Positions 7,458 to 14,878 of a DNA stretch of 31,239 bases are shown here, one piece after another. Where the stretch lies: positions 1-31,239 of the forward strand of contig CAYWGR010000052.1 in NCBI GenBank assembly GCA_964458015.1, given 5' to 3'. Under the pieces are notes generated by a model. It did not search any database, was not told where the DNA came from, and worked only from the letters and a program-made list of their open reading frames with translations. The stretch is from CAYWGR01 sp964458015. Lineage in GTDB: Bacteria; Planctomycetota; Planctomycetia; Pirellulales; Thermoguttaceae. The position numbers were made by a program, and so were the translations under genes. The stretch's first letter is position 1. Every line of letters begins with the position of its first letter.

Positions 7458-7886
7458 TCACCCCTTCTCTCCCGGCCCTTTATCTCCCGGGCCATTGTCC
7501 CCAGGGCCATTGTCTCCCGGGCCATTGTCCACTTCGATTCCCGTGAACTTCGCCAACGCGTCTTGTATGCCGCCGGGTAATGGCAGCCCCCCGGTCCATT
7601 CGCGGACCGAATCGGCATGAATCTGCTTGCCCTTGTTAATCGCTTGGTTAATGGCTGCAGTTACCAAATCTTCGAGCAACTCGCGGTCGTTTTGCGCAAT
7701 CAACGAAGGATCGATCCGGCATCGCAGCACTTCCATCAGGCCGTTCACTTCGATTTCGACCATTCCGCCCCCGGCCGTGCCGGTTACGTGAACTTTCCGC
7801 ATTTCCTCGGTAAGTTGCCCCATCTGGCCGCTGATGTTTTGGGCTTGCTTCAACAACGCACCAAGATTTTTCAAACCGTCAAACAC
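7458..7886 (-). CDS. ebfC: Nucleoid-associated protein, YbaB/EbfC family
   Basis: This family consists of small dimeric DNA-binding proteins, usually encoded between dnaX and recR. The 142-residue product has the family core: MFDGLKNLGALLKQAQ at the start, V-GTAGGGMVEIEVNG in the middle, and DRELLEDLVTAAINQAI in the C-terminal helix. It is longer than the usual 100-110 residues because of a tail from about residue 119 with repeats NGPGD, NGPGD, NGPGD, KGPGE. The tail is encoded by near-identical 15-base units at about 7467-7525. It is low-complexity and acidic, probably disordered, and may vary in copy number. Confidence 0.93.
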   Translation of the reverse strand: MFDGLKNLGALLKQAQNISGQMGQLTEEMRKVHVTGTAGGGMVEIEVNGLMEVLRCRIDPSLIAQNDRELLEDLVTAAINQAINKGKQIHADSVREWTGGLPLPGGIQDALAKFTGIEVDNGPGDNGPGDNGPGDKGPGEKG

Positions 7887-7910
7887 CTTTTATACTCCTG
7901 TGGTAAATCC

Positions 7911-8043
7911 ACATTAGTTTTTGTTGCGGAAACGCCGTAGGCCAGGAGTCATTCTGAGCGCAGCGAAGAATCTTCCGCATTTTACGAGATTCTTCGCTGC
8001 GCTCAGAATGACAATTCGGCTTTCCGCAACTGAAACACATTAG
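7911..8043. repeat. MITE-like palindromic element, copy A
   Basis: A perfect 26-bp inverted repeat (7948-7973 and 7987-8012, beginning GTCATTCTGAGCGCAGCGAA) surrounds a 13-base loop. It is nested inside weaker outer arms containing GTTGCGGAAA / TTTCCGCAAC. The same nested design recurs at 9931-10058. Translated, it gives the familiar spurious peptide CHSERSEESR. It lies between dnaX and ebfC, inside the presumed operon, so the transcript would carry a very stable hairpin. Confidence 0.75.
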
Positions 8044-8128
8044 TCGCTTTTGCTGACACTCCCGTAAATCCACATCCGTCGCTTCCGCCGTCACTCGAAC
8101 GGCAAGATCGCCTAGAATCGTTCCGCGG

Positions 8129-9907
8129 TCACTCTTGGGGCGGAATGACATCCGTCACTTCCGCGCCAAACAGTTGCGCTGCCCGTTGGATCAGCGGATG
8201 CTGGCTCATCTCCATCTTCCGCAGATGGGGTGAAACCACCTTGGCCGGCGGGGCCTGTGCCGCCGCCGATTCAGGATCGCTTGCCGCTAATGCAAACTCA
8301 ATACGAATCCGCTGACCGGTTACTTCGGCCAGCGATTGCTCGAATTTGGCAACCTGCTCGGGCCGTTCGCACGAATTCTTGAAGACAGCATACTCGTTCT
8401 TGAACCGGATGACTAGGCGGTTTGGCGCAGGAATTGCTACAGACTCGAACTGCTTCGCCTGCTCAACGATCATCCCCGAAAGCTTCGACAACGCCCGATT
8501 CCAAATTTCCACCGCATTTTCGGGCGTTATGGCAGTTTTTGCCGAGGAAGCAGCGCCAAGATCGGTGGGGGCCTCCATGCCTTCCTCGCAATCCGAATAG
8601 TCGGCCTCGCGAGGATCATGCTCCTCCAATTTAGGGGGTTTTATGGCGGGCTCAAGTTTTTTTTTTGATACCGGCAGCGCCACCGGTCGCACCACCGTCG
8701 CCTGCTCCACGACAACCCCGCCGCCCGACTGCATCTGGGCGAGAATCTCCGACAAATCGCCCAGATCTTCCAGATGACTGATCCGTACCAGGGCCAATTC
8801 CGCCAGGATTCGACCCTGCGTGCTATAACGCATTCGGGAAAGCGTTTGGTCGAGAATTTGCAGAACAGCCAGCAGCGTATCGAGCCCCCAACGCTTGCCT
8901 ATCTCGACCACCTGATCGGCCCCCGAGGGCGACGTATAAAGAAACGCCTCGGCAGGACATCCGACGGCCGCCGTCATGCAGTCGCGCAGATAGCCGAATA
9001 ACTGCTCGATCAACTGCGCGGCATCCACCCCCGCGCTCATAGCCGCATCCAGATCGGCCAACGCCCCCGCGGGATTCCGCGCAATCATATGGCCTACCAA
9101 CGACGCAATCCGCTCTTCGCCCGCCGTGCCGAGCATCCCGTGAACGTCGGCCACTGTGATTTTGCCGGGCGAAAAAGCCAGCAACTGCTCTAAAAGCGAT
9201 TGGCTATCGCGCATCGAACCGGCCGCACGACGCGCCAAAACCTCAAGCGCCTCCGGCTCGGCCTCGACGCCCTCGGCCTGAACGATCTGTGCAAGCCGTT
9301 GGTGGATCGATCGCGTCAAAATGCCCGCGAAATCAAACCGCTGGCATCGCGACAGAATCGTGATCGGAATCTTCGTCGCTTCCGTCGTGCAGAAGATGAA
9401 TTTCACATGCTCGGGCGGCTCCTCCAGCGTTTTCAGCAAGGCATTGAACGCCTCGCGCGTCAGCATGTGAACTTCGTCGATAATATAGATTTTGTAGTGC
9501 GATCGGCTCGGCCGCACCCCGGCGTTTTGACGTAACTGACGTATTTCGTCGATGCCGCGGTTGCTGGCGCCGTCGATTTCCAACACATCCACGTCTTCGC
9601 CGGTGCTAATGCTGCGGCATATATCGCATTCATTGCACGGAACCGGTGTAGGCCCCTTCACGCAATTCAACGCTTTGGCCAAGATTCGGGCCGCCGACGT
9701 TTTTCCTACGCCGCGAGCGCCCGTGAAAAGATACGCATGACCGACGCGATTGGTCGAAATCGCATTCGCCAACGCCTGCGCGACATGCTCCTGCCCAATC
9801 AATTCACCAAAAACCTGCGGCCGATAGCGCCGGGCGACAACCACATACTGATGGGCTGCAACATTGGGGGCAGGCGAAACTTCGGCGTTGGAATCGGCGG
9901 AAGACAT
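8129..9907 (-). CDS. dnaX: DNA polymerase III subunit tau/gamma (DnaX)
   Basis: DnaX is the clamp-loader ATPase; tau also binds the polymerase and helicase. The 592-residue product has the AAA+ core with Walker A GARGVGKTS (63-71), a zinc site (C82, C91, C94, C97), Walker B DEVH (144-147), the sensor 1 region FIFCTTEATKIP, and an SRC motif (LSRCQRFDF). Domain III ends near residue 370. An A10 tract encodes S414-K415-K416-K417 just beyond. A frame change there would end the protein at 418 residues (one extra A) or 421 (one fewer), matching a gamma form that lacks the tau C-terminal domains. The ATG at 9907 is the natural start before the conserved VVARRYRPQVFGELIGQEH. The SRP RNA gene lies upstream and ebfC downstream. 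Confidence 0.97.
   Translation of the reverse strand: MSSADSNAEVSPAPNVAAHQYVVVARRYRPQVFGELIGQEHVAQALANAISTNRVGHAYLFTGARGVGKTSAARILAKALNCVKGPTPVPCNECDICRSISTGEDVDVLEIDGASNRGIDEIRQLRQNAGVRPSRSHYKIYIIDEVHMLTREAFNALLKTLEEPPEHVKFIFCTTEATKIPITILSRCQRFDFAGILTRSIHQRLAQIVQAEGVEAEPEALEVLARRAAGSMRDSQSLLEQLLAFSPGKITVADVHGMLGTAGEERIASLVGHMIARNPAGALADLDAAMSAGVDAAQLIEQLFGYLRDCMTAAVGCPAEAFLYTSPSGADQVVEIGKRWGLDTLLAVLQILDQTLSRMRYSTQGRILAELALVRISHLEDLGDLSEILAQMQSGGGVVVEQATVVRPVALPVSKKKLEPAIKPPKLEEHDPREADYSDCEEGMEAPTDLGAASSAKTAITPENAVEIWNRALSKLSGMIVEQAKQFESVAIPAPNRLVIRFKNEYAVFKNSCERPEQVAKFEQSLAEVTGQRIRIEFALAASDPESAAAQAPPAKVVSPHLRKMEMSQHPLIQRAAQLFGAEVTDVIPPQE
8657..8666 (-). promoter_or_regulatory. A10 slippery tract in dnaX (tau/gamma switch)
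   Basis: The coding strand reads TC followed by ten A and CTTGAG, encoding Ser-Lys-Lys-Lys-Leu. With 11 A the next codons are ACT TGA, an immediate stop. With 9 A the frame runs AAC TTG AGC CCG CCA TAA and also stops. Thermus thermophilus dnaX uses an A9 tract for transcriptional slippage, and E. coli uses ribosomal frameshifting at A AAA AAG. Position and outcome match those known cases; actual slippage here is inferred. Confidence 0.7.
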
Positions 9908-9930
9908 AGGAGAGGGATTCGGGGGATCGT

Positions 9931-10058
9931 AATTAGTTTCTATTGCGAAAGGCTAACCGAGGAGCAGTCATTCTGAACGCAGCGAAGAATCTCCGTATTT
10001 TTGAGATCCTTCGCTGCGATCAGGATGACAAAATGACCTTCCGCAACAGAAACTAATT
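9931..10058. repeat. MITE-like palindromic element, copy B
   Basis: Outer 22-bp inverted arms (9931-9952 and 10037-10058, two mismatches, core AATTAGTTTCT) enclose inner 26-bp arms (9967-9992 and 10004-10029, three mismatches). The organisation is the same as 7911-8043, but the outer arms are better kept and the inner ones are worse. It sits between the SRP RNA and the dnaX start, so it would be in the dnaX leader. Confidence 0.75.
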
Positions 10059-10130
10059 CGCGGATTAGAGATCGGAGTTGCGGTTTACCTAATCCCTAAT
10101 CCCCAATCCCTAATCTCTCTTCTTTCCACG

Positions 10131-10234
10131 GCGCCCGATGAGAGGCCCACCGCACCTGGAGGTAACCACTTATGGCTGCTGACTTTCGCCCCTGACCAGG
10201 TTCGCAGGCCCCCATTGCAGGGACCTCTCATCGG
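10131..10234 (-). ncRNA. ffs: Small bacterial signal recognition particle RNA (4.5S type)
   Basis: On the minus strand the conserved domain IV is clear: GGTCAGG (10191-10197), a GAAA-containing apical loop (10183-10189) and AGCAGCC (10174-10180), the universal SRP RNA core bound by Ffh. The ends pair as CCGATGAGAGG with CCTCTCATCGG, closing a rod of about 104 nt. This fits the short bacterial form without an Alu domain. SRP RNA upstream of dnaX also occurs in Bacillus. Exact ends are estimated from the terminal helix. Confidence 0.9.
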
Positions 10235-10279
10235 AAGCCGCGGTCTCTGCACGACTTCGATAGTCAATCTGTATATCCC

Positions 10280-10308
10280 TTTGTACGCGCTGGAAGCCAA
10301 AAGGTCAA
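10280..10308 (-). promoter_or_regulatory. Candidate promoter for the SRP RNA
   Basis: On the minus strand a -35-like TTGACC (10303-10308) and a -10-like TACAAA (10280-10285) are separated by 17 bases. Transcription would start near 10273, about 40 bases before the helix of the SRP RNA, so a 5' precursor would need processing. It fits the sigma-70 consensus only by eye. Confidence 0.4.
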
Positions 10309-10328
10309 AGGGGGTACAGCAACAGATT

Positions 10329-10641
10329 ATGGCGGCTCGTCCGCAGACCACCAAAGCACAACCGCATAGCCGGGAGCTAACAGCTCCCGGAATACGCGTA
10401 AATTGCACAAAAATTCAAAATAGCCGGGAGCTAACAGCTCCCGGGAGTGTGCTCAAATAGCACCACAGTTTAGCGGTCACTGGTACGTCAAACCCTCGTT
10501 TAAAATAGCCGGGAGCTAACAGCTCCCGGAATGTGCGCGAATTACACCCGAGTTTACCATCCGCCGGTACGTCAGTCCCGAGTTTAGCGGCCGCCGGTAC
10601 GTCAGTCCCGAGTTTAGCGGCCGCCGGTACGGCGGCCCTGA
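10329..10641. repeat. Modular palindromic repeat cluster 1 (C, A, A, A, B, B, B)
   Basis: Module C (10329-10350, GGCGG--CGTCCGCAGACCAC) is followed by three A modules and then three B modules. A modules (10369-10390, 10423-10444, 10508-10529) have 9-bp arms CCGGGAGCT/AGCTCCCGG around AAC. B modules run from about 10559 and contain CCGCCGGTAC; two of them form a 30-base tandem repeat ending GTCAGTCCCGAGTTTA. The same modules in the same order occur at 20157 and 23907. The rest of 10642-11009 holds only a CCCCAATTGGGG palindrome and no gene. Confidence 0.75.
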
Positions 10642-11009
10642 GCACCCACGAACGAAATCCCCTAACCCAACCCCCAATTGGGGCTCTGAAAACTGCACTG
10701 CTTAAGGAGCAGTACAATTATGCCGCCCGCGTGCAAAAAACCTACATAACTCGAATGCTAATTCGAGGACAACTTCTCCCCCCGGAGATTTCCGACGTGG
10801 CATACTTGTAATTGATAGGTTTCACTGTGTATCCAAAATTCAGCCCCCTCTTTCGGGTTTGGCGTATCGAGAGGACGCGCCATCCTTGCTAACATGAACC
10901 GGAGCATCTCCCGTTTTCACGCCATGCCCTTTCAATAAGATCAAAAAAGTCGTCCTTTGGGCGAATATGTTTTACTTGCGTTTAAGGCAACACTGCTCAG
11001 AGGTGTGAT

Positions 11010-12917
11010 GTGAACCGCGAATCATCCGAAACACGCGAAACACATGCTGGTACTTCGACCGAACACTCGGCCGTCAACCCGATCAAGCCGACCATCGATT
11101 CACAGATGACCGCCGACTTCACCCCAAAAGCGATGGTCGCCGGTTCATCGGGCGTCTTGTCTTCGCCAATCGCCACCACCGCTTACGACGAATCAGGTTC
11201 GCTCGAGCCGATGGCCGACGAGGTCACCACGCCCGAGTCGCGCTACGCGATCAACAAACTCTACGCCGAGGGCGGTATCGGTCGCGTCTGGTTGGCTCGC
11301 GACTTACAACTCAACCGAGACGTGGCCGTGAAGACGCTTCGGCCCGAACTGCTCAACCACAGCCGCATCCGAAGACGTTTTTTCCAAGAGGCGCAGATCA
11401 CCGGCCAACTCGAACACCCGGGCATCGTGCCCGTCTACGAACTTATCGTATCCCCGGAGTCCGGCTCGCCTTTCTATAGCATGAGATTCGTGCGAGGCCG
11501 CACACTCGATCAAGCCGCCCAAGACTACCATAAAAAACGACTTGCAGGCAACGATGAACCGCTCACGCTAATCTCGCTGCTCAGCGCCTTTGTCACGGTC
11601 TGCAACACCGTTGCCTATGCCCATTCGCGAGGCGTGATCCATCGCGACCTCAAAGGCGAAAACGTAATCCTCGGCGATTTCGGCGAAGTGTTCATCATCG
11701 ACTGGGGCGTCGCCAAAGTCCTTGGCACGCCCGACGAAGAGGGCTCCGATTTTGTCCCCATTCGAGGCCTGACCGATGAACCCGCTCACACCGTTCATGG
11801 CGCGATCGTGGGCACTCCCGCCTACATGGCTCCCGAACAGGCCGAAGGCCGCTCCGACCTGATCAATCACCGCACCGATATCTACGGCCTTGGCGCGGTC
11901 CTTTATGAAATCCTCACCGGACAGCCCCCGTTCGTCGGCTCGAACACAACCGAGGTCATCGAAAAAGTAACGCACAGCTATCCCACGCCTCCTTCCAAGC
12001 TGTGGCCCGAAGTGCCCCAGTTTCTCGAGGCGGCCTGCTGGCGAGCGTTGTCGAAGGATCCTGCCGCGCGTCACGATTCAGCCATTGCACTGGGCTTGGA
12101 AATTCAAACCTGGCAAGAAATACAACGTCGCCAAGCCGAGGAAGAGCTGCGTCGAAGTCGCGAACGATTCGAATTGGCCGTCTGCGGTTCGCAAGATGGG
12201 CTCTGGGACTGGGATATCCAAAGAAACGAGGTCTTCTTCTCGCCACGGTGGAAAAGCATTCTTGGCTACGAAGACAACGAAATCGCCAACAACCTGGACG
12301 AGTGGGTCAGTCGCCTTCATCCCGACGAACGGGATCGCGTGCTAGCTGCCAACTATGCGCACATCAACGGCACGACCTCGCACTACGAATACGAGTACCG
12401 ATTGCGTCATAAAGACGGCTCGTATCGTTGGATTCTCGCCCGCGGCGTGGCTCTGCGCGATGCCGAGGGCAAAGCCTATCGCATGGCCGGCTCTCACGTC
12501 GATATCACCGCGCGGAAGCAGATGGAGGAAACCCTGCGCGAGGCCGAGCAGCGCTACCGTGCGGTCGTCGAGTCTGCCCCCTGTGGAATTCTCGTCGTCG
12601 ATGCCGAAGGCTGCATCCGCGAATTCAATCTCCAGGCAGCACAAACACTTGGCATTTCAGCCGAACAATTGGCCGGCGTCTCGCTCCTCGAACTCTGCCA
12701 TCACGCCCTCAACGCCGACGGCTCGCCATCGTCCGAAAACCAAATTCGCGATCTCCTCCGCCCCAACGCCGCACAGCAATCTCGCAAACTCACCCTCGGC
12801 TTCCCCACCGACAACGAGAGTCCCAACCTCGTTTCCTTCACATCCTCTCCCCTCACTCCCCACGCTCCCACCGATTCATTAGGAGCAGTAATCTTTCTTC
12901 AGAAAGCCACAAATTGA
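11010..12917 (+). CDS. Ser/Thr protein kinase fused to two PAS sensor domains
   Basis: This 635-residue cytoplasmic kinase has a low-complexity N-terminus to about residue 78, then a Hanks-type kinase domain to about 375. The Gly-rich loop is AEGGIGRVWLA (86-96), the ATP lysine is in VAVKTL (K108), and the catalytic loop is HRDLKGEN (211-218). The metal-binding motif is DWG (231-233) instead of DFG, and the activation segment ends GTPAYMAPEQAEG. A short helical linker leads to a first PAS/PAC (about 385-510; WDWDIQRNEVFFSP and YRWILARGVALRD) and a second PAS (about 515-620). No membrane helix and no histidine kinase or output domain follow. GTG at 11010 is the first possible start, with AGAGGTG before it; an overlapping ATG is followed at once by TGA. 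Substrates are unknown. Confidence 0.93.
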   Translation: MNRESSETRETHAGTSTEHSAVNPIKPTIDSQMTADFTPKAMVAGSSGVLSSPIATTAYDESGSLEPMADEVTTPESRYAINKLYAEGGIGRVWLARDLQLNRDVAVKTLRPELLNHSRIRRRFFQEAQITGQLEHPGIVPVYELIVSPESGSPFYSMRFVRGRTLDQAAQDYHKKRLAGNDEPLTLISLLSAFVTVCNTVAYAHSRGVIHRDLKGENVILGDFGEVFIIDWGVAKVLGTPDEEGSDFVPIRGLTDEPAHTVHGAIVGTPAYMAPEQAEGRSDLINHRTDIYGLGAVLYEILTGQPPFVGSNTTEVIEKVTHSYPTPPSKLWPEVPQFLEAACWRALSKDPAARHDSAIALGLEIQTWQEIQRRQAEEELRRSRERFELAVCGSQDGLWDWDIQRNEVFFSPRWKSILGYEDNEIANNLDEWVSRLHPDERDRVLAANYAHINGTTSHYEYEYRLRHKDGSYRWILARGVALRDAEGKAYRMAGSHVDITARKQMEETLREAEQRYRAVVESAPCGILVVDAEGCIREFNLQAAQTLGISAEQLAGVSLLELCHHALNADGSPSSENQIRDLLRPNAAQQSRKLTLGFPTDNESPNLVSFTSSPLTPHAPTDSLGAVIFLQKATN

Positions 12918-13082
12918 ATTGTCGCGATTACAATAGCCCGAAGTGCTTATTGTAGGGTGCGTCCGCGACGCACCATCGACCAACCTTCACATCCCACATG
13001 ACTCGATGAAGGCGAACTAAATTGTTGTGATGTAATCGTGTTGACCTTGAATTGTCGCGATCGTAAGCCGAAGGGCTTATTG
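12914..13082. repeat. Repeats after the kinase gene
   Basis: A unit beginning TTGAATTGTCGCGAT occurs at 12914-12952 and again at 13047-13082. Its first copy contains the kinase stop codon, so the gene ends inside the repeat. Between them, 12953-12974 is a palindrome (GGTGCGTC-CGC-GACGCACC) found again at 14066 and, inverted, at 14204. TAAGCC-GAAG-GGCTTA at the end of copy 2 could serve as a terminator stem. 13083-13243 shows no supported gene. Confidence 0.6.
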
Positions 13083-13243
13083 CATGATTGCCCAAGCCGT
13101 TACGCCTACGGTTTCGTTTTTCTCTAGTCCAGGCATTCACGCATGGGGATCGAAGCCAAGAGATGATTTCCATTTCGCCCCTTTCCCTTTAGGGGCGAAA
13201 CAAAAATGCCAAGAACAGCTCCTCCAAACAAAACCGTTCAACT

Positions 13244-13414
13244 CTATTCCATTCCAGGTTGCACGTCATCAGGATAAACATAGCCCTCGGGTAAGCGATG
13301 TTCCATTTCGATCAAACACCGATCGACCGCCAACGCAAAAATGTCCAATTCGTCGGCCAATTGCCGCAGCCACTCATACTGACAAATCATCTTCACTTGA
13401 TCTTCCGGAATCAT
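13244..13414 (-). CDS. Small hypothetical protein (56 aa)
   Basis: I do not recognise the family. The product has acidic and aromatic character (MIPEDQVKMICQYEWLRQL..., ending YVYPDDVQPGME), with a long amphipathic helix around LADELDIFALAVDRCLIEMEH. ATG at 13414 has GGAG about 10 bases upstream. The frame continues upstream to 13627 but there runs through an inverted repeat (13432-13445 with 13503-13516) and looks non-coding. Codon use is similar to neighbouring real genes, but at this length the call is only moderately safe. It stands alone, with no obvious operon partner. Confidence 0.5.
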   Translation of the reverse strand: MIPEDQVKMICQYEWLRQLADELDIFALAVDRCLIEMEHRLPEGYVYPDDVQPGME

Positions 13415-13722
13415 TTCGCCCGCTCCAATAAAAAAGGGAACGCCGAACCAAAGTGCCGCTCCCTCCACCTCCGCTAAGAGGTATAAGTAGACAGCACAAG
13501 GCCGGCGTTCCCTTTTCGAGAACGGGCTTGCACTGCTCCACTTATTCAAGGGCCTTGCAGCCCAGGTTAGCGGTTTGGAGGGAAGCAGTTTTTCGACGCC
13601 AAAAGGCGTCAGTTCAAATTGTCGCAACCAATTCTACAACATTTCAACATTTCAGAAAATAGGGCGATAAGATCGTGGCACAGTAACGAGATAAAAATCA
13701 ATATTCATTCAAATCGTTTTGC
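13415..13722. other. Intergenic region with inverted repeats
   Basis: Perfect 14-bp inverted arms, AAAAGGGAACGCCG at 13432-13445 and its complement at 13503-13516, enclose 57 bases with a run of CTCC-type triplets. Further right, GACGCC-AAAA-GGCGTC (about 13599-13614) is a compact hairpin. Open frames through this region have no protein character. Nothing else is supported. Confidence 0.45.
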
Positions 13723-13953
13723 CTATTTTGGTCCTCGTTTTTTATTCGTCATTGCGAGATAAATGATGCCACAAATATAAAATGGGCCCATCCAAATCAC
13801 AATTGGTAGCCGTGCGAGCGTATGCAATAGATTTACCCGACCGTAAGAAAGGTTATTCCTGATGTCCGCAATCAGGAAAATAATTCCCGAGAGTAGAGAG
13901 CCGAACAAATAGATTACGATGACATATTCTATAGCAGATTGCATGTGCGTCAT
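13723..13953 (-). CDS. Small membrane protein, two predicted helices (76 aa)
   Basis: I do not recognise a family. The 76-residue product has hydrophobic segments at about residues 8-28 (AIEYVIVIYLFGSLLSGIIFL) and 48-67 (LPIVIWMGPFYICGIIYLA), with a basic tail NKKRGPK. This suggests an inner-membrane hairpin with cytoplasmic ends. The alternative ATG at codon 4 is equally possible; neither has a Shine-Dalgarno. The gene is more AT-rich than its surroundings, which may mean recent acquisition. It is flanked by repeats on both sides and by no clear partner gene. Confidence 0.55.
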   Translation of the reverse strand: MTHMQSAIEYVIVIYLFGSLLSGIIFLIADIRNNLSYGRVNLLHTLARLPIVIWMGPFYICGIIYLAMTNKKRGPK

Positions 13954-14065
13954 TGCATAACAAAGGAGGAAATTAGAACTTTTCAGAAGAGAGCCCCCTT
14001 CAACACACCGCCTCTTATCAAAATCCTGTCAATCCCGTGAATCCTGTCTAAAAACCGCGAAACAG

Positions 14066-14225
14066 TAGGGTGCGTCCGCGACGCACCATCGACCAACCTT
14101 CCCATCCCACACGACTATCCGCGTTCATTCGCGTCCATCTGCGGTTCCTTTGCGCCTTTGCGCGATCTTTGTTCGACAGACCAACCTTCACATCCCACAT
14201 ATCGGTGCGTCGCGGACGCACCCTA
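14066..14225. repeat. Composite repeat with perfect 22-bp inverted ends
   Basis: The palindrome containing GGTGCGTCCGCGACGCACC at 14066-14087 is repeated in perfect inverted orientation at 14204-14225, and a third copy lies at 12953-12974. A second word, GACCAACCTT-CATCCCACA, follows the left copy, precedes the right copy in direct orientation, and also follows the 12953 copy. The interior holds an ATTCGCGTCCATCTGCGG word of the kind common in intergenic filler. No coding sequence is present in 13954-14233. Confidence 0.65.
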
Positions 14226-14233
14226 CCCGTTGC

Positions 14234-14791
14234 TCACCCGGTAAGCAGCACTTTCAACCCGATCAGGATCAAAACAATCCCGCCGGCAATTTCGGCCCAG
14301 CATCCCCAACGCGAGCCGATCCGCCCGCCGAATGTAATGCCGACGCAAGTCAACGCCGCTGCAACAATGCCGATCACCACGCTGGGAAACCAGATCGAAA
14401 CGCCCATGAATGCCATGCTGATGCCAACGGCCAGTGCGTCGATGCTCGTTGCCACAGAAAGCGTCACCAAGCTCAGGCCGCGCGTCGGATCAATGTCGGC
14501 CCGCGATTCCTTTTCCACCTTGGCTTCCCAAAGCATCTTGCCGCCCACATAGCCAAGCAGCCCGAAAGCCACCCAATGGTCGTACTGGCTGATTTGTGCC
14601 GCCAGCCCATTGCCGATCAGCCAGCCGATGATCGGCATCAGAAACTGAAACAGCCCAAAATGAAATGAAAGCCGGAACACATGACGCGGCGTCAGCCTGT
14701 CAATCGTCATCCCCGCGGCAATCGCCACCGCAAAGGCGTCCATCGCCAGTCCAACCGAGATCCCCAACAGTTCCAGCCAGTTTGTATCCAT
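14234..14791 (-). CDS. mntP: Putative manganese efflux pump MntP
   Basis: MntP exports excess Mn(II) across the inner membrane. The 185-residue product has six hydrophobic helices in two repeats. Each repeat has its conserved acidic motif, GLAMDAFAVAIAAG in the first and SVATSIDALAVGISMAF in the second; the aspartates are needed for transport in E. coli MntP. ATG at 14791 (MDTNWLELLGIS) is preferred because the family starts just before the first helix; an in-frame ATG at 14827 would add 12 atypical residues. A GAGG lies directly against the ATG, so initiation may be weak or leaderless. I saw no yybP-ykoY manganese riboswitch upstream; instead a dispersed repeat (14879-14988) fills the leader. 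Confidence 0.9.
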   Translation of the reverse strand: MDTNWLELLGISVGLAMDAFAVAIAAGMTIDRLTPRHVFRLSFHFGLFQFLMPIIGWLIGNGLAAQISQYDHWVAFGLLGYVGGKMLWEAKVEKESRADIDPTRGLSLVTLSVATSIDALAVGISMAFMGVSIWFPSVVIGIVAAALTCVGITFGGRIGSRWGCWAEIAGGIVLILIGLKVLLTG

Positions 14792-14878
14792 CCTCAAAGT
14801 ATAATACAAACCCCCGCCCCAGGCCATTTACACGCAGTAATTTTCTATGGTCAAAATAGATAAACTGTGAAAATATAT

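Noticed and set aside
7879..8151. Open frame of 90 codons between dnaX and ebfC
   Set aside because: It reads through the palindromic element and gives the well-known spurious CHSERSEESR peptide.
10085..10408. Open frame of 107 codons on the minus strand
   Set aside because: It overlaps the SRP RNA and repeat modules and has no protein character.
10415..10811. Several open frames on both strands with repeated TAPG or AAGTSVPSL peptides
   Set aside because: They are translations of the A and B repeat modules.
13415..13627. Extension of the 56-residue protein to 127 residues
   Set aside because: The extra part lies in an inverted repeat and lacks coding character.
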